DNA of 64,000 nt from Rhipidocladum racemiflorum (lineage: Eukaryota > Streptophyta > Magnoliopsida > Poales > Poaceae): NCBI GenBank assembly GCA_036346355.1, contig CM070590.1, forward strand, positions 42,317,749 through 42,381,748. The letters are read 5' to 3'. How positions within the stretch are numbered: the stretch's first letter is position 1; the number at the start of each line of letters is the position of its first letter. Of the stretch, positions 32,746-42,906 are shown in pieces. The notes beneath the pieces were generated by a model that was not told the DNA's origin, did no database searches, and saw nothing but the letters and a program-made list of their open reading frames with translations. A program made the translations under genes and the position numbers.

Positions 32746-35700
32746 TGTCGGGACCCGAATTTGCAAATCCGGAACCTCTGTGTATTCAGCACTAGTCCAG
32801 GAACGCGCTAGTGCACACAGTCTTAACATCGGTAAATATCACAATCATACCACTCGATACTAATAAAGTACTTTAATTAAATAGTCAAACTGGTTGCTCG
32901 ACCTTATGGTCAAGTTACAAATATACGCCACGCAGGGCGAAACTTATTAAGAGAGAAATAATAGCAGTGGAAAATAAGATAACTTCGTGGCGCCATCCAA
33001 AGATACCACAGCAACCGATCGGGTCTCGCTCCCTAAAGGAGACGGTTCCTCTTGTAGCTCCTCCTCCAAAGCTGGTGTAGTCTCCTCTTCAACTGGTGTT
33101 GTATTGTGGCAAGGGTGAGTACTTGGTACTCAGCAAGTCATGCACAGAATGCAAGCTAATATACTATATGCACGGCTTGATACAAAGGAATAGCTCAAGG
33201 TATATTTGCAGTAAACAGCATTTGACAAGTAGCATAAGTAGATTCGAAAGCAGTAGAAATAAGTATGGCATAAATAACTTTTCACAGGTTTAGTAAACAT
33301 CTTTCTCATCCTAATCCACATTTCTATCAACATCATTATTAATCCAACCCAACCTTTCAAGTCCAAGTTATTTTTGAGAAAGTCTAACCCTTGACTGTAA
33401 TTCCCGAGCGATGTCCAATACCGCGGACACGGCTATTCGAATAGATTTTACACTCTGCAGAGGTTATGCACTTTACCCACAAGATACAGTCAAACACCAC
33501 AAAGGCGAGTTCCCGTAACAAAGTCTTTCGGAAACTTCTAACAGCACAAGTGGTCCTCCCCGGTTGTTGCACACTAACCCTTCCCTTAGCTAAGGCGAAG
33601 TTTAGGCCAACCAACCGTTAGATGGGTACCTGGCCGCAGCCCCGGTACGCTCCCCCGTACAACTTACACAAAGGGTGTAGTTGACCTCCTGAGGTCCCAC
33701 AGGTACGTTATTAGCAACTTAATCAACTAGGTCCGTCCCATTACAGACATGTGGTTGCAAGATTGACTCAGTTCAAAGGCTTGCAAGGTTAAGTCCTTAG
33801 GGTGACCAGGGCAAGACTACCCGAAGAACCAAATCAACATCCCCAGTGCCACAACCGGTCCACGATCATTCTTGCCACATGCCCCTACCGAAAACTATTT
33901 ATCAAACCCCGCTTGATTACCATGCACCACGTGCCATCAACATCACATGATACCTTTCCAAAACAGGTTCAATATATCATTAAGTCAATATTAACATTTG
34001 ATTGTCCAAAATCATGTCATGAGCACGTAGCAGGTCTAAGCAACATACTACAACGATCTAATTTCCCATGTTGGCAATTTAATAATGTCCAACTAGTAAA
34101 CCACAACTAGGGTGACAAGGGTCATGGCACATATTTAATTAATCAAGGTGTCATACAGCAATTTGGCATTTATCTAATTTCCCATATTTAAATAAAGTAT
34201 TTTCTAATTGAACTAGCATGCAATAATTTGAACCAAAATAGATTTCAAAATAGGATCAACATGGTCAAAGCATAACTTGCCTTCAAAAAGTACTTGTTCT
34301 TGGTCTTGAGTTGGATCCTGAGTCAGTACTTCTCCTTCGAATCCTTCCGGCACTTCAACGTCTACTCGTAACGCGTGCAAATAGCAACAAATGAATAAAA
34401 TAGAAGACCAAAAGTGTCTAAACATCCAAATAAAATCCATAAACAGAGAGAACATAATTTTATGAATTTTTAGGAACTGGAATCGTCAAATTTGGAGTTT
34501 AAATGCAAAAGTTATGATTATTTAAAGTTTAAATAATCAAATAAATAATATTACAAAGAAAAACTTTAGTCTAAAAATTAAATAAAATTCATAATTAGGT
34601 AGATCTCAATTTTATACAAATTTAGAAATTTGAATCACTCAAATCGAAGTTGAAACGCAAAAGTTATAAGCGTTTGAAGTTTGAAACAAAATCTGAAATC
34701 ATTATTTTGATTTAATAAATCATTTTCTTTTTCGGAAATTAATTATTGCGTCAGCGAGGACACGTGGCAGCCTCTGATTGGACGGCTGACGTCAGCCGGT
34801 CCATAGGCTCAGCCCACGGCTTGGCTCGGTCCACGGTGGACTCGGTCCACGGCTCCATGTGTCGACGGTGGGTCCCCTCGGTGACGCCACCGGCGTCGGC
34901 GGGGCTCACCACGATCTTTGGCAGGTGGGACCTTGTGACATCATTCTTGACGTCGGCGCCTTCTTTGGGGCCGGCCCGACATGCGGGCCCGCCATGACGT
35001 CAGTGTGACGTCATGGTGCAGGGTGGCTGGGCGTGACATCACGGGCCCCGCGTGTCAGCATCACACGCACGCGCGCGTGGACGGCGCTGACCGCGTCGGT
35101 CAGCCTTCCCGGACGCGTGGCGCAATCTCGGCCGTTGATTTGAAAATCAACGGCCCAGATTAGATCTGGCTCTCACGCATTTGGGTTAACGCGTTTGATA
35201 TGGACCGTTGGATCTAGATCCAACGGTCGAGATTTGATCTGGGATTTTGGACGGGATCTCACCGTGAGATGACGTGGCGCAATCTGGGCCCTTGGATGAA
35301 GATCCGACGGCTGAGGGAGCTCGAGGTCCGGCGATGGCGAGCGGCGGTGCTGGGTCACCGGCGCGGGGGATGACGACCTAGCCGACGGCGTTTCGGGCGC
35401 GCTCCGTCGAGGTGAGAGGTCTCCTTCGACGTGGCTTGACCTCCCGGTTCTGGATCTGACCTCAACGGCGGCGGAGGACGACGGAGACGGCGGCAATCGG
35501 CGAAAAACTACGGCGGAACGCTACGGCAACTACGGTGAGCGATTGCGGCTAGACGGCGGCGGCTCAGGCGACGTTGTTCAGGCTACGGTGCGCCACGGAA
35601 AGTCGGCGCTACGCACGGGTGGCGGCGCATTAAATAGGGCCCTCGGCGTCAGTGAAACGCGACGGAAACCGAGGTCCTCTCCGCGGCGGGCGGAGTCCGG

Positions 35701-36253
35701 CGGCGTCTCGATTGGGTGACGTGGGCACGCGCGGCCGTTGGATCGGGATCCAACGGTGCGTGAGTTTGGGTTCGGGTCGGACTCGGACGAGCTGGCTGGC
35801 TCGGTCGGACTCGGGCTCGGTGACGTGGCTCAATCGTGGCCGTTGGATCTTGATCTAACGGTCACACGGGTTTGGGTTCGGCCGAGCAGGTTCGGCTGGA
35901 CCAACTGGCGCGAGTCGGACTCGAGTCTGACTCGGACTCGGGTCCGGTCGGAGGAACAGTAAAACCCACTCGATTTAATTAATCCGATTAAATTCTCAGA
36001 AATTCAATTAAATCATTACAAATAGCAAAAGACTTAGAAAAATTCCAGAAAAATTCTGGAAAATATTTTGGAACATTTTGGACTCAAATAAAATATTTCC
36101 AATAAATTTTTATTTGCAAAGTTTAATTCTTAAATTATTTCAAAATGGAATAAATTCAAATAAATTCCAAATAAATTCCAGAAAATTCCAAAAATTCACC
36201 AAAGTGCCAAATCACACATGAATTTAAGAAAAGCAAAATTTTGGGGTGTTACA
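32746..36253 (-). mobile_element. Solo Tekay LTR inserted in Gypsy B
   Basis: 3508 bp, reverse complement of the Tekay LTR family of 3123-6595: TGTAACACC at 36253 down to CCGACA at 32746. With a matching CTCGT duplication on both sides and no internal sequence, it is the remnant of a full element reduced by LTR-LTR recombination. It is better preserved at CTG/CAG sites than LTR1 and serves as a reference. It carries the small reading frame, the GC-AG intron candidate 34280-33093, the bZIP/CCAAT/G-box module and the terminal hairpin (32778-32820). Confidence 0.92.
33093..34280 (-). other. Candidate GC-AG intron in solo Tekay LTR
   Basis: On the minus strand: donor GAAG|GCAAGT (34280), acceptor AACACCAG|TTGAAG (33093). 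Length 1188 bp, equal to LTR2. Exon 1 upstream keeps the LTR2 peptide over its last 33 codons with only synonymous changes. Confidence 0.45.
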
Positions 36254-39200
36254 CTCGTTTCTAATTGAAGCACCAGGTTCTAAGATTGTTGCAAATCAAG
36301 TGGTCCAGAAGGCCACTATGCAAATCCAAGGTGCTCTTTTCCTTGTCAACCTGCTGCTCCTCGATCTTCGTGGAATAGATGTCATCTTGGGCATGAACTG
36401 GCTCACACGGCAGCAGGCTATCCTCGATTGCTCTCAACGCTCCATCTCGCTCAAGGGACCGAAGGGCGACTTGCTGACTCTACTCCTGGATGATGACAAG
36501 ACTGCTCTTTTACTCCTTGAATAGCACTGAAGTTGAGGAATTAGAATCCATTACCGTGGTTTTGGAGTACCCTGATGTGTTCCCAGTGGAACTGCCATGG
36601 ATGCCGCCCAATCGGGATATTGAGTTTGTAGTGGAGCTTCAGCCCGGGACAGCTCCCGTGTCCAAGCAGCCCTATAGGATGCCACCAAATGAATTGGCCG
36701 AACTGAAGACTCAGCTGAAGGAACTGATGGACAAGGGATTCATTCACCCGAGCTCCTCACCTTGGGGCTGCTGGGCTCTCTTTGTGACTAAGAAGGACGG
36801 CTCCCTTCGACTCTGTGTGGACCGCTGAATGCAGTCACTGTCAAGAACAAGTACCCTTTGCCTCGAATCGATATCCTGTTTGATCATCTTGCTGGTGCGC
36901 GGGTGTTATCCAAGATTGACTTGAGGCTTAGGTATCATCAGATCAAGATTCAGGCCGAGGACATCCTGAAAACGGCCTTCTCTACCCGATATGGCCTGTA
37001 TGAGTACACTGTCATGTCGTTCGGTCTAACGAATGCACCGGCGTACTTCATGTACCTCATGAACTCTATCTTCATGGAGGAGCTTGATTCTTTCGTGGTC
37101 ATCTTCATTGATGACATCCTCATTTATTCTGCCAACGAAGAAAAACATGCAAAACATCTTCGCATCGTTCTTGAGCGACTTCGGGAACATCACTTATATG
37201 CCAAATTCAGCAAGTGTGAGTTTTGGCTGAAGGAGGTATCCTTCTTGGGACATGTCCTCTCTAAGTAAGGTGTCGTTGTTGACCCAAGTAAAGTGCAGGA
37301 TGTTCTCAAGTGGGAACAGCCCAAAACTGTCACGAAGATCCGTAGTTTCCTTGGACTTGCCGGCTATTATCGCCATTTCATTCAGGACTTCTCCAAGGTT
37401 GCCAAACCTATGACCGAACTGTTGAAGAAGGGTGTTGAGTTCAAATGGTCAGTGGGCTGTGAGTGAGCATTCCAAACTCTGAAGTAGCACCTGACTACAG
37501 CTCCTGTCCATACCCAACCTGATGTCCACAAGCCGTTCGATGTGTATTGCGATGCATCAGGTATCGGCCTTGGCTGCGTACTTATGCAAGAAAGCCGGGT
37601 TGTCGCCTATGCATCTCGGTAGCTGAAACGCCATGAGGAGCACTACCCAACTCATGACTTGGAGCTTGTAGCAGTGGTCCACGCCTTGAAAATTTGGCAC
37701 CACTATCTCCTTGGGAACAAGTGCAATATCTACACCGATCACAAGAGTCTCAAGTACATCTTCACTCAGGCAGATCTGAATATGAGGCAATGAAGATGGC
37801 TTGAGTTGATCAAAGACTACAGCCTGGAAGTGCATTACCACCCAGGAAAAGCCAATGTGGAGGCTGACGCGTTGAGTCGCAAGGCTCGATGCAATTGCCT
37901 CACTCTTCAACCCCAAAGTGCCACCCTCTGTGCCGAATTTCAGAAACTCGGCTTAGAGATGGGCAAAGAAGGATTCTTGGCTAATCTGGAGTTCAATTCC
38001 ACGCTGTTGGATCAGATTACGGAAGCTCAAAAGGGGGACAGTGACGTTGCCCAAATATGCAGCAGACTAAGTTCCGGTCAAGCCATTGACTTCCATCTTG
38101 ATGATCGTGGAACCTTATGGTTCAGTGAGCGCTTGGTCGTCCCCAAAAACCAAGAATTGCAAAGAAAGATTCTTGATGAAGCCCACAACTCCTTGCTCGC
38201 AATCCATCCGGGTAGCAACAAAATGTACCAAGACCTGAAGCAACGGTTTTGGTGGACTCGCATGAAGCGTGAGATTGCTCACTATGTGGTCGAGTGCAAC
38301 GTATGCAAAAGGGTGAAGGCGGAACATCTTAAGCCAGCCGGTACTCTTCAGCCGCTGCCCATTCCGAGTTGGAAGTGGGAAGACATAAGCATGGATTTCA
38401 TCACCGGACTGCCAACGACTTCTTCGGGTCATGACTCGATCTGGGTTATAGTCGACCGGTTGACGAAGTCCGCGCATTTCCTAGCCATTTGCACCACCTA
38501 CCGAGCCATCAAGTATGCGGAGCTGTACCTATCCCGGATCGTGTGCCTTCATGGAGTGCCGAAACGAATAGTTTCAGATCGAGGCTCTCAGTTTGTCTCC
38601 AAATTCTGGAGAAGTTTGCATGCGGCATTGGGCACCAAGCTACTCCACAGCTCTGCGTATCATCCGCAAACTGACGGCCAAACCGAGAGGTTCAATCAGA
38701 TCATTGAGGACATGTTGAGGGCTTGTGTTCTATCTTATGGGAAGAAATGGGACGAGTGTCTTCCTTATGCCAAGTTTGCTTACAACAACAGCTACCAAAC
38801 CAACATCAAAATGTCTCCGTTCGAAGCACTCTATGGTCGTAGCTGTCGGACACCACTAAACTGGTCCGAGAGTGGAGAATGACCATTCTTTGGGCCTGAT
38901 ATGGTTAAAGCTGCAGAAGAGAAGGTGAAGACCATTCGAGAGAATTTGAGGGTAGCACAATCACGAAAGAAGAGCTATGCTGATCACCGTAGGAGACCTC
39001 TCTCCTTCGACATTGGTGATTATGTCTACCTGAAGGTGTCGCTCTCTAGGGCACCCGTCGTTTCGAAGTCAAGGGAAAGTTGGCACCTCGCTACATAGGA
39101 CCTTTCCAGATCCTTGCGAGGCATATCAGCTGGAGCTTCCTCCCTCTCTGGCAATGGTCCACGATGTCTTCCACATATCTCAGTTGAAGAAGTGCCTTCG

Positions 39201-39430
39201 TACTCCTTTCGAGTCACTGGAGGTAGACAAACTCGAAGTTTAGCCTGAACCTGATCTATTTTACCAAGAGAATCCCATTCGGGTTTTGGATGAATCTAAA
39301 CACAAGACCCGTCAATGGACTCTCAAGTTCTATAAAGTTCAGTGGAGCAATCACACTGAAGACGAAGAAACTTGGGAGCCCGAAGATTGTTTGAAGACCG
39401 AGTACCCTGAGTTCTTTCGTACCGTGTAAG
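36254..39430 (+). pseudogene. Gypsy B pol (protease end, RT, RNase H, integrase, chromodomain)
   Basis: Protease continues with DVILGMNWLT (about 36382). RT lies at 36520-37260 with the FIDDILIYS box at about 37105-37131, RNase H at 37500-37790, and integrase in a long open stretch 37794-38882. That stretch keeps the zinc finger (HNSLLAIHPG to CNVCKRVK) and all three catalytic acids (SMDFITG, VSDRGSQF, and the Glu of QTDGQTERFNQ is followed by IIEDM). A C-terminal chromodomain reads RVLDESKHK, YKVQWSNH and ETWEPEDC (39275-39400). From 37266 to 38882 a single frame is interrupted only by stops (37464 TGA, 37485 TAG, 37620 TAG, 37791 TGA, 38880 TGA), plus TAA 37266. Frameshifts lie near 36826 and 39045, and a TAG at 39241. 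Chromodomains direct insertion to marked chromatin. Confidence 0.85.
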
Positions 39431-39546
39431 TTGCTAGTATACAAACTCTTCGCAACCCCAAGCATATCGATCCAAATGTGATTGTAATGTCTGTCCGTAT
39501 TCCACTCTGTCTATGCGCTTGTTCTGAATCTCGGGGCGAGATTCCC

Positions 39547-39561
39547 TTAAGGGGGAGGGTT
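39547..39561 (+). other. Gypsy B polypurine tract
   Basis: TTAAGGGGGAGGGTT directly before the 3' LTR start TGTCAAGG at 39562. Confidence 0.8.
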
Positions 39562-42391
39562 TGTCAAGGACCTGATTTCAAAAATTCTGGAAAATCTGGA
39601 GTATCCGGATTAAACATCCGGAATGTCCGGATATAACCCAGAATGTCCGGATTAAATGTCCGGAGTATCCGGATTAGCTGGCCCGAACACCTCAACCCGG
39701 AGTATCCAGACAAATTGTCCGGAGTGTCCGGGTTAACCCTATCGAAGACCCCAACCCGGAGTCTCCGGGTTCAACATCCGGAGTGTCCGGACTTGTCAGG
39801 GGGTTTAGTATAAAGACTCAATTCCCTTGGCCTCTACCTCATTTCTTCTCCTCCCCATTTTCTCCCCACTCCTTGGTGCGTCCCTCCACTCCAACCTTGT
39901 CTCCGGTAACTACCCACCGACCGGCATCCTCCCGTGCTTCTCCCCGGTGACTTCCCCCACCTTGGTGTCCTCAAGCTCTTCCCCAAGCCGGTGTCCTCCT
40001 TCCCCTACGTGATTTCCCCTCCATCTTCTCCCTCCTCCTTGAAGGTAAGGTCTCATCTTGGAGTTGGGTCCTTAGTTCTTGGGTTCTAGGAGCTTTTGGA
40101 GGCTAGGTTTAGTAGATCGGGGTTTTGGGGTAACTTTGGGGGTGTTAGGGTTTGGTGGGTGTTTAGATTTGGGTGGTTTTGGCAATGTAGGGTGTAGGGT
40201 GAGAGATTGGGGGTACATGATGCCATTCTAAGCGTCAGATTTGGTTTCGGCCATGAGCCACCCAAATGTGCCTCGTTCCGTTGTGGTTTGAGCTAACTCG
40301 GAGCTTCTCTGGCTTGGCCGCGTGTAGAAAAATAGTAGATCGGGTTCTCGCGGTGTCGTAGAACTTGGCGGCACCCCAATCCGTAGTGTTAGTGGGCGAC
40401 ATGCTTTATGTCCGAAGTGTTCGGACAAGTCGCCCAGAGTGTCCGTCTTATCCGAACTATCCGGAGTAAGTATCCGGACTATCCGGGTTTGGCTGGTCTG
40501 TTCGTTGGAGGAATTACATTGTATTTCATTTCGTTTGCATGGCATGCATCTTACTTATGCATTGTACTTGTGTAGAGAACGAGACCGCGGTAACAGATGT
40601 GACCGTGGTTGAGGGGACTGCCGAAGAGAAAGTCGTGGTTGATCTGCAAGCCGAAGCACAAGGCAAGCACCTAAGTATATTCAACCCTAGTTGTAATTCT
40701 ATTTTTGTGAATGAACTGCTTATTGGATGTTTAAGTATGCATTAGGAGTTTAATTGTGGGAATGGTACTAGATCCTAATGGTTGCACATACACTCCCTCA
40801 TACTTGATGAACACCTTCCTTGGAGCCAATATGGGTAATTATATTGTGTCCATGCTTAGTTTGCTTAGGTGTCAGGTATGGGCCAAGTGGTGGATGGTTC
40901 CGTCGCTTGTGAGTTTTTACTTCACAATCTATTGGTTGTAATGGTTATGGTTACGAGGAGAAATGGAAATTGAAATGAGACCGGGCGAGAGGTTGGTTCA
41001 CTTGGGTGTGGAGACTCAAGTGTGGTAGTCTCGCCTGTGTCGATTGAGGACCGATCCGTTGTTTGCCCTTTGATCGAGCACACCTTGTCAGTCGCATGCC
41101 GGAATGGGACGGTAAAGCTATTCTTTCATCGCATGCCATTCGATGGGGCATGCCCTCATGCGGTTGGGCGTGGTTGAGGGCGAGGCTTAGGCCGACCCTC
41201 GAGGGCCAAGCCGGGCTTGGGCCGCTCGAGGGGGTGCTAGGGGCTCGGACCGCATGAAGATGTCCCCAACGGGTTGGTATGGGTGGGAGGAGGGTTGACA
41301 TGAGGTTATTTGTGGCACATGTCATGCGATTGATGATCCCCTGCAGGGTGAATAAGCGATTCGAATTGCCGCGCTCTCGGATATGAGCACGCTTGATCTT
41401 AGCACACTTCAACGTAGTAAGAACTTGAACTAAATGATGGTTGGTTGTGGTGGTGGTACTTGTGTACGTTGATACTTGTCTTACTTTAACTGCATGTTTT
41501 CAAAGTTCACTTTAGTAATAGGTGTTGTTCATAAGTGCTATAAAAGTTGTGGAAATGGAGTAGTGGTTCGAAATTAAACAATAAAGTTAAGCTTTTCCGC
41601 ACTTGTACCTTAAGCTTGATTCCTTGCTACATCCAGATGCATATTCTTTCGAGTTGATCATATATGGACCACGGGTAAGTCTTGCGAGTACCTTCTGTAC
41701 TCATGCTTTTGCTTTGTGGTTTTCAGGTGAGGATCTGGGACTGATGTGAGTTCTGTCCGTACTGCCTCTCGGTGACCAGGCGGCGCACCGAGTAGAGGCT
41801 ACCTTCGTTGTCGCACACGCCCGGGAGTGTTCAGAGGCAGGACACTTCCGGAGATGCATTGCTTTTGGGTTTTAGTTTGATAGTCGTATGTCCTTTTGTT
41901 GTATAGTTAGTTTCAAACTATGTCCTTTCTATCCTTGGATACTTGGTTTCTTGTGTAGTGAACACTTGATGAATGTGGTTACTCGCCTCATATTTGTGTT
42001 GTTGTTTTTGTATTCGTTGGCCTTTGTTCTTTTTGTGCTGGTTGTGGTCGTGGGGTGTTGTCTTTGTGCCGTGGTGGCTTCATTGTGTTGGTTAGTCTTG
42101 CTTCCGCGTGGGCGTTTGGTTGTGGGGTTTCCGAGTTCATTGCCCCTTTATGCAAATTGAATTGATATGGCATTGGAAACCGGTATGCGGGGATCCTGGG
42201 CGAGTTTTGGGTCGCATACAGGGGGAATACCGGGATTGTTGTCGAGTTATTCGAAGGGTTACAACATTGTCTCAATTGGGCTTGGGTGCTAACACTGCGA
42301 GCGCTTTCGGCGATCCGTAGTTAGCCTCCAAATCCGATTAGGATGACTAAACTTTCAAATAACCCAAGGACGGTCTGGGCAGCTCCTCACA
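39562..42391 (+). repeat. Gypsy B 3' LTR, complete
   Basis: 2830 bp, TGTCAAGG...CCTCACA. U3 holds an array of 13 CCGG sites (39605-39790) upstream of a TATA box (TATAAAG, 39809-39815). The transcribed part carries a second, weaker TCCGGA cluster (40409-40488), the small reading frame 40539-40662 and the GC-AG intron candidate 40663-41726. Right flank CTCAC is Tat antisense ORF sequence. Confidence 0.88.
39605..39790 (+). promoter_or_regulatory. CCGG-rich repeat array in Gypsy B U3
   Basis: 13 CCGG sites in 186 bp. Four have the 13-bp near-palindrome CCGGA-N-T-N-TCCGG form: CCGGAATGTCCGG 39618-39630, CCGGAGTATCCGG 39660-39672, CCGGAGTGTCCGG 39719-39731 and 39778-39790. It ends about 19 bp before the TATA box. 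Likely a transcription-factor binding or methylation-sensitive control array; no factor can be named. Confidence 0.6.
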
Positions 42392-42906
42392 CTCACTAAC
42401 CTCAAGCGGGCTTACCTCGGCCTTGGTGTCATCCTTGGCACTGCCACCGATCAAGTGTCGCAGCTCTCCATGTAACTTGTGACATTGCGCGAGGAGAAAG
42501 TGAGGGCGGAGGTACTCCTGGCCCAGGAGAGGTCGTCCAGTGTTACCTACTCTCCCAGACACAGGAGGCTGAGAGGGCCAAAGCTACGGTGGAGACGACC
42601 CACCCGCAGACGCTTCACAACATTGCCGTCATGCTCCGCTCGTCGTATCGGAGTATCGTGGAAAGCCTGAGACCGCTGGGGGTGGAGCTCCACAGTCCCT
42701 TCGAGTTCAGTGCCAAGCAATACACCTTCAACTTATCGCAGGTGGCTGAGACCCTGAGAGGTTTGCTTGACGCTTTGTCCAAACGATCTGCCCATGAGGG
42801 GCGGGAGGCTGTCGTCGAGCACCCTGTTTGGCGATCGCCGGGCGGAGCAGGGGGCAGCCTACCCCTGCAGACGACTGGAAGGAACCACCAAACTATTTAC
42901 ATATCT
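42392..42906 (+). pseudogene. Tat antisense ORF, second part
   Basis: Continuation of the ORF broken at 28591 by Gypsy B. Readable pieces are LKRAYLGLGV, a Glu/Arg-rich coiled-coil-like stretch (LREEKVRAEVLLAQE) and HNIAVMLRSSYRSIVESLRPLGVEL with FNLSQVAETLRGLLDALS. The frame changes at about 42590. It runs toward, and probably meets tail to tail, the end of Tat pol at 42907. Confidence 0.5.

Larger units (their letters stand above)
28592..42391 (+). mobile_element. Gypsy B: chromodomain Ty3/gypsy element with truncated 5' LTR and an inserted solo LTR
   Basis: Order: 5' LTR lacking its first ~270 bp (28592-31155), tRNA-Met primer site (31160-31171), gag and protease start (31508-32745), foreign solo LTR (32746-36253), rest of pol (36254-39430), polypurine tract (39547-39561), complete 3' LTR (39562-42391). 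Integrase is intact and a chromodomain ends pol, so the element is a chromovirus, probably of the Tekay lineage but a different family from the 1-14710 array. It lies in the Tat antisense ORF. Because the left end is truncated no target duplication can be seen. Confidence 0.85.

Noticed and set aside
39605..39790. CRISPR-like repeat array
   Set aside because: Repeats are short palindromes with irregular spacing in a plant LTR promoter; there are no spacers of constant length.
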